Positions 1 to 5,944 of a stretch of 9,215 bases of DNA are shown here, in pieces. A program made the translations under genes and the position numbers. Source of the DNA: Alphaproteobacteria bacterium MarineAlpha3_Bin3. Lineage in GTDB: Bacteria > Pseudomonadota > Alphaproteobacteria > Rhodospirillales > Casp-alpha2. Every line of letters begins with the position of its first letter. Within the stretch, counting starts at the first letter, position 1. The DNA lies in NCBI GenBank assembly GCA_002938075.1, contig PTLK01000065.1:1-9215 (forward strand). Direction: 5' to 3'. The notes beneath the pieces were generated by a model. The model ran no database searches, was not told the origin of the DNA, and was given only the letters and a program-made list of their open reading frames with translations.

Positions 1-1
1 G

Positions 2-127
2 AGCTTTGACTGGTCATCTTTCGAAAGCGTGAAAATCGGCGAAAAGTCGGTCCGGTGCAGCGCCTGCGGCGACGAGCACACCTGGAAAAGGCCCGACGCC
101 TATCTCGAGGAAGACGGCGGCGGCTAG
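2..127 (+). CDS. Small CxxC/H zinc-ribbon-like protein, 3' end only
   Basis: The reading frame is open from the left edge and ends at TAG 125-127, giving the last 41 residues of a protein whose start lies outside the window. The visible part contains a Cys-x-x-Cys pair (C19 and C22 of the fragment, in RCSACGDEHTW) followed by His and Trp, then an acidic, Gly-rich end. The spacing C-x2-C-x3-H-x-W resembles a group of very small alphaproteobacterial proteins of unknown function that end in a CPxCGxxHxW-type motif. That comparison is from memory. Cys and His could bind one metal ion, but only two or three ligands are visible. Codons mostly end in G or C, as in the neighbouring housekeeping genes, and an intrinsic terminator follows about 95 bp downstream. 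I assign no function. Confidence 0.6.
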   Translation, partial: SFDWSSFESVKIGEKSVRCSACGDEHTWKRPDAYLEEDGGG

Positions 128-219
128 AAATTATCGGCCGGTCAAAGGAACACGATAACCGCGACGGAATGGATGATTACAACTGGGGGGCGCTTGTGTG
201 CGCCGGAACATTGTCGTCG

Positions 220-245
220 GCCCCGCTTTTGGCGGGGTTTGTTTT
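220..245 (+). terminator. Rho-independent terminator after the left-edge gene
   Basis: A 6-bp GC stem (CCCCGC 221-226 with GCGGGG 232-237) closes a TTTTG loop, and GT pairs can extend the base. It is followed directly by TTTGTTTTT (238-246), the U-rich tract of an intrinsic terminator read on the plus strand. Read on the minus strand there is no T-run after the stem, so it probably does not stop transcription of the radical SAM gene that ends at 264. A smaller hairpin (GGCGC 189-193 with GCGCC 200-204) lies just upstream and may be part of the same 3' UTR. Nothing else was recognised between 128 and 263. Confidence 0.8.
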
Positions 246-263
246 TGCCTCTAAATCGGAAAG

Positions 264-1361
264 CTAAAAAAGCCGCAACTGATCGCCGGGCCTGGGCTCA
301 GGGGGCGGGACGCTGGATTGCGGTCTATCCATGCCGAATTCCTGGGGGCGTTGGTTATTTAGATTCAACCTCTTGCAGGCGAGGTCAAAACGCTGGGCCA
401 AAAGTTCGGCCCGCTGGCCGGTGCCTTTCATGCGGGTCTTGAATTCTGCATCGTAGAGCCCGCCGCCCCGCGTCTCGCGCACCTGGTTGAGTACGTGATC
501 GGCCATGTCCGGCACATGGGTTCGGAGCCATTCGGTGAACAACTCCTTCAGCTCCAACGGCAGGCGCAACAAGATATATCCGGCGCCGACTGCGCCGGCT
601 TCGGCGGCGGCTTCCAGGATCCGCTCCAGCTCGGCGTCGTTGAGGACCGGGATCATCGGCGCCGCCATCACCGCCACCGGGATACCGGCCTCGGAAAGTT
701 TCCGGATCGCCGCCAGCCGCTTGTCCGGCCTCGGCGCCCGGGGCTCCAGCGCCCGGGCCAGCTTGGCATCCAGCGTCGTCACCGACACCCCGACCCCGGC
801 CAGGCCCCTTTCCGCCATCGGCGCCAGGATATCGATATCGCGGCAAATCAGGTCGGATTTGGTAATTACGCTCACCGGGTGGTTGAAGCGCGAAAGCACC
901 TCCAGCACCTGACGGGTGATCTTGTGGCGGCGCTCGATCGGCTGGTAGGGGTCGGTGTTGGCGCCGATGTTGATGACCTGGGGCTTATACCCCGGTTTGG
1001 AGAGTTCTTGTTCCAGGAACTTCGCCGCCTCGGGCTTGGCGAACAGGCGGCTTTCGAAATCAAGCCCCGGCGACAGCCCCAGGTAGGCATGACTGGGCCG
1101 GGCGTAGCAGTAGACGCAGCCGTGCTCGCAGCCGCGATAGGGGTTGATGGAACGGTCAAAGGGGATATCGGGGGAGGTATTGCGGGTGATGATGGTCTTC
1201 GGGCGCTCGAACGTCACCGTTGTCCTGAGCGGCGGCAGGTCTGCGTCGTCAAGCTCCCAGCCGTCGTCAACCGTTTCGCGGCTCTCGGGCTCGAAACGGC
1301 CCGAGCGGTTGGTCACCGCGCCGCGGCCCTTCAGCGGCCCTGCCAGTTCCGGATAATCCAT
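264..1361 (-). CDS. PA0069-family radical SAM protein (SplB-related)
   Basis: This 365-residue protein carries the radical SAM cluster motif C-x3-C-x2-C (C78, C82, C85 in YRGCEHGCVYCYARPSH), which binds the [4Fe-4S] cluster that cleaves S-adenosylmethionine. Further family signatures are NIGANTDPYQPIE (131-143) and ITKSDLICRD (166-175), which resemble spore photoproduct lyase-type proteins. The set matches the PA0069/Rv2578c group, whose substrate is, as far as I know, not established. Homology to SplB suggests DNA or nucleotide chemistry, but this is inference. The C-terminus, after a Pro-rich tail, is QLRLF, similar to the beta-clamp binding consensus QLxLF. The start is the first ATG, giving MDYPELAGPLKGRGA, and the GRGA segment near the N-terminus fits the family. 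It stands alone on the minus strand and diverges from the AT-rich lipoprotein locus. A sigma70-like promoter sits immediately before the ATG. Confidence 0.93.
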   Translation of the reverse strand: MDYPELAGPLKGRGAVTNRSGRFEPESRETVDDGWELDDADLPPLRTTVTFERPKTIITRNTSPDIPFDRSINPYRGCEHGCVYCYARPSHAYLGLSPGLDFESRLFAKPEAAKFLEQELSKPGYKPQVINIGANTDPYQPIERRHKITRQVLEVLSRFNHPVSVITKSDLICRDIDILAPMAERGLAGVGVSVTTLDAKLARALEPRAPRPDKRLAAIRKLSEAGIPVAVMAAPMIPVLNDAELERILEAAAEAGAVGAGYILLRLPLELKELFTEWLRTHVPDMADHVLNQVRETRGGGLYDAEFKTRMKGTGQRAELLAQRFDLACKRLNLNNQRPQEFGMDRPQSSVPPPEPRPGDQLRLF

Positions 1362-1366
1362 GGTCC

Positions 1367-1395
1367 TTAATAGCCGAAAAAACGGAACATTTCAA
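1367..1395 (-). promoter_or_regulatory. Predicted sigma70-type promoter of the radical SAM gene
   Basis: Read on the minus strand, TTGAAA (1395-1390) is followed after exactly 17 bases by TATTAA (1372-1367). These match the -35 consensus at 5 of 6 positions and the -10 at 4 of 6. Only five bases separate the -10 hexamer from the ATG at 1361, so transcription would begin at or within a base or two of the start codon, implying a leaderless mRNA. The overlapping AAGGA at 1368-1364 could instead be a Shine-Dalgarno sequence, but with only 2 bases to the ATG it is badly spaced. Confidence 0.4.
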
Positions 1396-1473
1396 GAACA
1401 AATGACTGTAGAAGGCAAGCCCCTCACGCTTTCTCAAAAATCGTTGTATGCTGGTCCTTCTACACGGCAGGGG

Positions 1474-1486
1474 GGAGGTTGTTGTG
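1474..1486 (+). promoter_or_regulatory. Ribosome binding site and GTG start of the lipoprotein gene
   Basis: GGAGG (1474-1478) inside a G-rich run lies 5 bases before GTG at 1484. Starting there gives a compact lipoprotein signal (Arg at position 4, hydrophobic core, LAGC at 13-16). The in-frame ATG at 1448 would add 12 residues (MLVLLHGRGEVV) and has no good ribosome site, so GTG 1484 is preferred. Confidence 0.55.
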
Positions 1487-2090
1487 TATGGCCGATTAGC
1501 TGGAATTCTATTTTTTTCTCTGGCTGGTTGCCAAACAACTGAATCTGCCCCTGCGTGGCGAGATATTTCCCACCAGAAATCGAACCTGACCATTATTTCT
1601 GATTATTTTGATGTCGATGTTGTGAGGAAAAGAGAGGGATTGGAGAGCATTTCTGAAGTTGCCAGGCTCTCGATTGCCGGAAGAAGGGTGGGGTTTATAT
1701 CCCGTCAGGAAACGCTCGGTGAATCCAGTGGATATTGTGGTTATGCCGTCGAAACCCTTTGGAATCTCCTTGATGCGAAAAAAATGGATTTCAAGCTATC
1801 TTGACGCCGCAGGGGTCCAGAATAGAGATCAAATTAAGCTCCAACTTCGAAAGAACCAGCATGGAAATCTTTATTACCTTGACGCCATGAGGCCCAACCA
1901 AAGATGCCTTTTTGTTGGTGAATTAGGCGGTGGAGGACTCACGGGCACATGCACCGGAACGTATCTGATGTATGGAGCTATATGTTTGGATTCCGACAGC
2001 GCGAATGTCGAAAAGCTGGATCAGCAGGTCTTCAAACTGATGAACGACTTGAGTTTTATCGGCAATAAGAAGGAATTAATAAAGAGATAG
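1484..2090 (+). pseudogene. Hypothetical lipoprotein, frameshifted at an A7 run
   Basis: Two open frames together look like one gene. The first runs from GTG 1484 to a TGA at 1802-1804. It begins with a lipoprotein signal peptide (MYGRLAGILFFSLAGC, lipobox LAGC, lipidated C16). The second frame is open through the overlap and runs to TAG 2088-2090. The frames join if one A is removed from the run of seven at 1778-1784: AKK then reads on into WISSYLDAAG instead of MDFKLS-stop. The repaired product would be 201 residues (186 mature), with Cys at 85 and two more in its second half (NQRC and GTC). The part after the lipobox was not recognised as any known family. Base use is much more AT-rich than the flanks, suggesting acquired DNA. 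The break may be a true mutation, a homopolymer sequencing error, or slippage that still makes some full-length product. Outer-membrane or periplasmic anchoring is inferred from the lipobox only. Confidence 0.6.
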
Positions 2091-2110
2091 GCTGTGTCTG
2101 TTCAGAAGGT

Positions 2111-2167
2111 ACCCGCTTCCGCACCGAATTCGAGCAGAGCAGCAAGGAAATCCTCAAGGGGTTTTAG
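2111..2167 (+). pseudogene. Possible 3' remnant of a truncated native gene
   Basis: A frame ending in TAG 2165-2167 encodes a short tail, TRFRTEFEQSSKEILKGF. From ACC 2111 to GGG 2161, 15 of 17 codons end in G or C, like the native genes and unlike the AT-rich lipoprotein locus just upstream. Upstream in the same frame the sequence soon becomes AT-rich and reaches a stop (TAA 2066-2068), with no convincing start. It therefore looks like the last part of a resident gene whose 5' part was lost when the AT-rich segment arrived. The parent family was not recognised. The fragment is short and could be chance. Confidence 0.3.
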
Positions 2168-2230
2168 GGGCGTTCCCACTTAACAGCGAGTCCGCGGCCC
2201 CCCGGTGAGCTTCCTCGCCGGTTGTGTTAT

Positions 2231-2256
2231 CAATGGGCGTTTACAACAACCCATTG
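2231..2256 (+). repeat. Hairpin just upstream of the glycosyltransferase start
   Basis: CAATGGG (2231-2237) and CCCATTG (2250-2256) form a perfect 7-bp inverted repeat around a 12-base loop. Its 3' edge touches GGAG (2256-2259), the only ribosome-site-like sequence before GTG 2271. The hairpin could hide or expose that site, but no T-run follows, so it is not an intrinsic terminator. A regulatory role is inference. Confidence 0.35.
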
Positions 2257-2270
2257 GAGCCTCGGCACAA

Positions 2271-2942
2271 GTGCTCAGCATCGTCATCCCGACCCTCAAC
2301 GCCGCCGACGAGCTGGCCCAGACGCTGGACCACCTCAAGGGCACCGGCGTGGCGGGCGAGTTCATCGTCGCCGACGGCGGCTCCGTCGACGCGACGCCGG
2401 TGATCGCCGCCGAGGCGGGGGTCAAATTTACCGCCGAGACGGGCGGCCGCGGCCCGCAACTGGCCGCCGGCGCGGAGATGGCGACCGGGAGCTGGCTGTT
2501 GTTCCTGCACGCCGACACCCGCCCGCAGCCGGGGTGGCACCACGCCGTCAACGGCTTCATGGCTGATCCGCAAAACCGCTTCCGGGCCGCCTATTTCATC
2601 TTCGCACTCAACGACCCGGCGCCGGGGGCGCGGCGGCTTGAAGCCCTGGTCCGGTGGCGGTGCCGGGTCTTCGCCCTGCCCTACGGCGACCAGGGGCTTT
2701 TAATCAGCCGCGAATTCTATGACCTCCTCGGCGGCTTCCATCCCCTACCGCTGATGGAGGACGTCGACATGGCCGGGCGCATCGGGCGGCGGCGGCTTAA
2801 GCTTTTGCCGGTCGCCGCCGTGACCTCGGCCGAGCGCTACCGCAAGGGCGGATACTGGCTGCGCCCGGCCCGCAACCTTCTCTGCGTCGGGTTGTTTTTC
2901 GTCGGCTTTCCGCCGCGCTTGATCGGCGACCTTTACCAATGA
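2271..2942 (+). CDS. TIGR04283-family glycosyltransferase (GT2, GT-A fold)
   Basis: This 223-residue protein starts like GT2 enzymes (LSIVIPTLNAADEL), followed by ADGGSVDAT (D35 within the DGGSxD nucleotide-sugar motif), the metal-binding HAD (80-82, in LFLHADTRPQPGW), GDQGLLIS (139-146) and the acidic MEDVDM (162-167). A hydrophobic stretch near the C-terminus (NLLCVGLFFVGFPP) may associate with the membrane. The pattern and size fit the family named TIGR04283 'arsenosugar biosynthesis glycosyltransferase'. The product is not shown by sequence, and that name rests on gene neighbourhoods elsewhere. The GTG at 2271 puts the fold's first beta-strand at residue 2, as usual. An in-frame GTG at 2205 would give 245 residues, but the added 22 look non-homologous. 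It overlaps the next gene by ATGA, so translation is probably coupled. Confidence 0.85.
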   Translation: MLSIVIPTLNAADELAQTLDHLKGTGVAGEFIVADGGSVDATPVIAAEAGVKFTAETGGRGPQLAAGAEMATGSWLLFLHADTRPQPGWHHAVNGFMADPQNRFRAAYFIFALNDPAPGARRLEALVRWRCRVFALPYGDQGLLISREFYDLLGGFHPLPLMEDVDMAGRIGRRRLKLLPVAAVTSAERYRKGGYWLRPARNLLCVGLFFVGFPPRLIGDLYQ

Positions 2943-3574
2943 CCCTCGCCCATCACCTCGTCGTCTTCGCGCGTACCCCGCGGCTGGGCCGGGTCAAGAC
3001 CCGTCTCGGTCGCGACATCGGCGCCGGCGCCGCCTGGGCCTTTTACCGCCTGACCTTAAGTTCGGTCTTGAGGCGGCTCGGTGGTAATGGGGGGAGCGAT
3101 CGGGGGGGCGGTCGGCGTTGGCGGTGCTGGCTCGCCATCACCCCGGACCCCGACATTCACCTGCGCCGCCCCTGGCCCGCCGGCTGGTGGCGGGTCAACC
3201 AGGGCGAAGGCGATCTGGGCGCCCGCATGGGCCGTCTCGCCCGGGCGCTGCCGCCCGGCCTGGTGGTCATCGTTGGCGCCGACGTGCCCGCCATCCGGCC
3301 CCATCATATCGCCACCGCTTTCAAGGCGCTGGGCCGTCATGACGCCGTTTTCGGCCCGGCGGCGGACGGCGGCTATTGGCTGGTCGGCTTAAGAAGGCGG
3401 CCGAGGTTGGCGGACGTTTTCGCAGATGTCCGCTGGTCGACGGAACACGCGCTTGCCGACACCGTCGCAAACCTAAGCCCCGGCCAGACCCATGCGTTGC
3501 TGGAGACGCTGGAAGACGTCGACGGCGGCGAGGCGTACGCGAAATGGAAGAAGCGGCGGCGCGGCCGGCCTTAA
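2939..3574 (+). CDS. TIGR04282-family glycosyltransferase-like protein (DUF2064)
   Basis: The 211-residue product has the signatures of the nucleotidyltransferase/glycosyltransferase-like DUF2064 family: FARTPRLGRVKTRLG (10-24) at the N-terminus, QGEGDLGARM (88-97), VGADVP (112-117), GPAADGGYWLVGL (139-151), RWST (165-168) and LEDVD (191-195). These fit a GT-A-like core that would bind an activated sugar or nucleotide. Its ATG overlaps the TGA of the preceding TIGR04283 gene, the usual arrangement for this pair, so the two probably act in the same pathway. The TIGR04282 name refers to arsenosugar synthesis, but no ArsS-type radical SAM or ArsM methyltransferase is visible here, so the substrate stays open. 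A Gly/Arg-rich segment (about 46-61) encoded by G-tracts looks like a lineage insertion. The stop codon shares TTAA with the stop of convergent moaB. Confidence 0.87.
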   Translation: MTLAHHLVVFARTPRLGRVKTRLGRDIGAGAAWAFYRLTLSSVLRRLGGNGGSDRGGGRRWRCWLAITPDPDIHLRRPWPAGWWRVNQGEGDLGARMGRLARALPPGLVVIVGADVPAIRPHHIATAFKALGRHDAVFGPAADGGYWLVGLRRRPRLADVFADVRWSTEHALADTVANLSPGQTHALLETLEDVDGGEAYAKWKKRRRGRP

Positions 3575-4098
3575 CGCTCCTTCAGGCGCGGCATCAACTC
3601 GACGAAATTGCACGGCCGGGTTCGGATATCGAGCTGATGGACGAGGATCTCGTCCCAGGCGTCCTTGCACGCGCCGGGCGAACCCGGTAAGGCGAACAGG
3701 TAGGTGCCGCCCGCGACCCCGGCGGTGGCCCGGGACTGGATGGTCGAGGTCTTGATCTTCTGGTAGCTGATCATGCGGAACACCTCGCCGAAACCGGGGA
3801 TGTCCTTCTCGGCGACCTGGGCCATCGCTTCCGGCGTCACGTCGCGGCCGGTGACCCCGGTGCCGCCGGTGGTGATGACGACATCGATTTCCGGGTCGTC
3901 GATGAATTGCCGCAGTTTGCCGGCGATCAGGCCGATCTCGTCCTTGACGATGTCGCGAGCCTGCAGCTTGTGCCCGGCGCCTTCGAGGCGTTCGACCAGC
4001 GTATCGCCGGACCGGTCGTCGTCAAGCGTGCGGGTGTCGGAAACGGTCAAAACGGCGATGTTGACCGCAAGGAAGGTATCTTTATCGGCGTCGCCCAT
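3571..4098 (-). CDS. moaB: Molybdopterin adenylyltransferase-type protein MoaB
   Basis: This 175-residue protein belongs to the MoaB/Mog family, which adenylylates molybdopterin before molybdenum insertion in cytoplasmic molybdenum cofactor synthesis. Some bacterial MoaB proteins lack proven activity. Visible motifs are NIAVLTVSDTRT (13-24), the nucleotide/pterin-binding TTGGTGVTGRDVTPEA (76-91), the SRATAGVAGGTYLFALPGSPGA stretch at 122-143, and VELMPRL near the end. The length is typical. An upstream in-frame ATG at 4164 would add 22 residues (MPKAGGRCIPPL...) that read through the end of the lytic transglycosylase gene in another frame, so MGDADKD at 4098 is preferred. With that start the gene overlaps the transglycosylase coding end by 17 bp, pointing to co-transcription. 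No other moa or moe gene is in the window. Confidence 0.93.
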   Translation of the reverse strand: MGDADKDTFLAVNIAVLTVSDTRTLDDDRSGDTLVERLEGAGHKLQARDIVKDEIGLIAGKLRQFIDDPEIDVVITTGGTGVTGRDVTPEAMAQVAEKDIPGFGEVFRMISYQKIKTSTIQSRATAGVAGGTYLFALPGSPGACKDAWDEILVHQLDIRTRPCNFVELMPRLKER

Positions 4099-5932
4099 AG
4101 CGTTCGGCAACCTCGGCAGGTTCCTGACCAAGGGCGGTATACACCGGCCACCGGCCTTCGGCAATGGCGTCCAGGGACGGCGCGTGCTGTCCCAAACGGT
4201 TGCGGTAAATCCACAGGTTGCTGAGCACCCTCTCGATGAAGATGCGGGTTTCGCGGCTGGGCAGGCTTTCGATGAAAAACAGCGGGTCGTTCAGGTCGTC
4301 GGTGTTGCGACGCCATTTGTTCAGGTTCCCGGGCCCGCCGTTCCAGGCCGCCGCCATCAGGAACAGGTCGCCCTGGATCTTTGGGTCGGCCAAAAGGATT
4401 TCGATGTATCTCTGGCCCAGGGACAGGTTGATCTCGGGCTTGAACAGCGCCCGGCGCTTGTGGCCGTGGCGGTGATAGCCCCGGTCGCGGGAGACGAAGC
4501 TGGCGGTCCTCGGCATCAACTGCATCAAGCCCCGGGCCCCGGCCCAGCTTTTGGCCTTCGGGTTGAAGCGCGATTCCTGGCGCACCAGGGCGAAGATCAG
4601 CGCCTTGTCGATCCGGAAGCCGCCTTCCGGCGTCCACGGCGGCAACGGATAGGCGGCGCCGTCGTAGCCGCCGCCGTTGGGATAAAGCCGGTTGTCCAGG
4701 CGCACCGCTAACGACGGCATGGAGCCGCGGCTGGCCAGGGCGAGAATGCCCCTGGCCAGTTCGTCGCCGGCGAAGGCGCTGAGGTTCCTTAGCTCGCGCT
4801 CGGCGCGGCGGTTCTCTCCGACCCGCAACAGTGCCACGGCGCGCCGCCCCCGGGGCTCGGCCGAAAGCTTGTCGATGATGCCTTCGGCGAGCGACGGCAC
4901 GGCCCAGCGGAAACTCATCTCGTCGCCCAGCATGTACCGGGCCAGAAGCCCGTAGAAGGTGCGGGGGTGGGCGGCCGCCGCCTTGAGCAGCGGGTTGACC
5001 TTTTGCGGTTGCCGGTTGACCAGATGGGCGCGGGCCGCCCAGAAGGCGCCCGCCGACACCAGCCACGCAGAGACCCCGTCCTGCCTGGCGACGGCTTCGA
5101 AATGGCCGGCAGCGACATCGAATTTTTTCAGACGCCACGCAGCCAGCCCCGCCACCCAATGGGCCTCGGGCAGAACCCGGCCCGAACGCCCGGCCGCCTG
5201 GCCCGCCCACATCAGCGCCCATTCGTCGCGGCCGGCGGAAAAATATCCCTGTCCCAGTTGCGCCTTCGCCTGGTCGTACTGGGCGGCGGAGAACAGGCGC
5301 TTGACCTCGTCGGTTTTGATCAGCTTCTTGACCGCCAGCGTGTGGCCGTGGCGGAGGCGGCCGCGGATCATGCGTTGCAGGTCGCGCACCCGGCGCCGGT
5401 CGGCCCGTTTCAGCCGCTTTCCGGGGACCGCGATGCTGCCCGCCGATTTCGAGACCGCCTCGGGCGGCAGCCGGACGGGGCGTTTCGGGGCGCGCCAGTT
5501 GGCCGGCTGGCGGCGGCGCGCCAGCTTGTAGAGCCTGGCGGCGTCCGGGTGGTCGGCGTATTGAGCCATCCACGCCTTCAGTTCCTTGTACTTGGAGCGG
5601 TATTTGGTCGGATGCAGGTAGCGCTGCGCCAGGACGTGGCCCATCAACACGCGGTCCTCGAGCCTGGCGATCAACCGGTCGGCGGTTTTCCAGTCGCCGT
5701 CTTCCTGGACGGCGAAAATTTGCCGGTACAGATCGACGTCGGCGTGGACGAGGATTTTCGGAAACACCAGTTCGATGCTGTCGGCGCCAGAGTCGCCGCT
5801 GTTCAGCGACGCGGTCGCGTCCTGCGCCCCGAGGCCGGCGGCGGCGCCCGGCGCCCCCAGGCCGGGGCCGAGGCCAAATCCCAGCAACGCCGCCAATAAA
5901 AGCGGAAAGTAAATGGAAAAACGTTTGCTCAT
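4082..5932 (-). CDS. Soluble lytic murein transglycosylase (Slt70-like)
   Basis: The 616-residue product starts with a signal peptide (MSKRFSIYFPLLLAALLGFG, then small residues up to about 30), so it acts in the periplasm, cleaving peptidoglycan to 1,6-anhydro-muropeptides. A long helical region follows, with a Lys/Arg-rich segment at about 137-190 and TPR-like helices at about 210-400, like the superhelical domain of Slt70. The catalytic SLT domain is near the C-terminus: FALVRQESRFNP with catalytic Glu at 453, GLMQLMPRTA (468-477) and AAWNGGPGNLNKW (528-540). Total length is close to E. coli Slt (645). The ORF could start 41 codons earlier (ATG at 6055), but only MSKRF gives a clean signal peptide; no strong ribosome site precedes it. 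It lies 135 bp after the uracil-DNA glycosylase and overlaps moaB, so all three may be one minus-strand unit. Confidence 0.93.
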   Translation of the reverse strand: MSKRFSIYFPLLLAALLGFGLGPGLGAPGAAAGLGAQDATASLNSGDSGADSIELVFPKILVHADVDLYRQIFAVQEDGDWKTADRLIARLEDRVLMGHVLAQRYLHPTKYRSKYKELKAWMAQYADHPDAARLYKLARRRQPANWRAPKRPVRLPPEAVSKSAGSIAVPGKRLKRADRRRVRDLQRMIRGRLRHGHTLAVKKLIKTDEVKRLFSAAQYDQAKAQLGQGYFSAGRDEWALMWAGQAAGRSGRVLPEAHWVAGLAAWRLKKFDVAAGHFEAVARQDGVSAWLVSAGAFWAARAHLVNRQPQKVNPLLKAAAAHPRTFYGLLARYMLGDEMSFRWAVPSLAEGIIDKLSAEPRGRRAVALLRVGENRRAERELRNLSAFAGDELARGILALASRGSMPSLAVRLDNRLYPNGGGYDGAAYPLPPWTPEGGFRIDKALIFALVRQESRFNPKAKSWAGARGLMQLMPRTASFVSRDRGYHRHGHKRRALFKPEINLSLGQRYIEILLADPKIQGDLFLMAAAWNGGPGNLNKWRRNTDDLNDPLFFIESLPSRETRIFIERVLSNLWIYRNRLGQHAPSLDAIAEGRWPVYTALGQEPAEVAERYGRRR

Positions 5933-5944
5933 CAAATTATTAAG

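Noticed and set aside
131..158. TTATCG/CGATAA inverted repeat
   Set aside because: Only 6 bp with a 16-base spacer; expected by chance and not linked to a promoter or terminator.
55..442. Two short plus-strand frames covering the left intergenic region
   Set aside because: The first overlaps the GC3-consistent small-protein end in another frame, and both run through the terminator; no ribosome site or domain.
495..1370. Long open frame (291 codons) on the plus strand
   Set aside because: It lies wholly antisense to the well-supported radical SAM gene and has no recognisable domain; long antisense frames are usual in GC-rich genes.
2091..2106. GGCTGTGTCTGTTCAG just after the lipoprotein stop as a possible insertion-sequence end
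   Set aside because: No matching inverted copy was found near the other end of the AT-rich island and no transposase fragment is present.
3773..4711. Open frame of 312 codons on the plus strand
   Set aside because: It is antisense to moaB and the lytic transglycosylase, whose motifs are clear on the other strand, and its protein shows no motif.
4047..5573. Minus-strand open frame of 508 codons
   Set aside because: It is another frame of the same strand inside the lytic transglycosylase and moaB; its Pro/Arg/Gly-rich product has no domain, whereas the true frame has the SLT motifs.
4967..5899. Open frame of 310 codons on the plus strand
   Set aside because: It is antisense to the N-terminal half of the lytic transglycosylase; low-complexity Arg/Gly/Ala composition is typical of a shadow frame.
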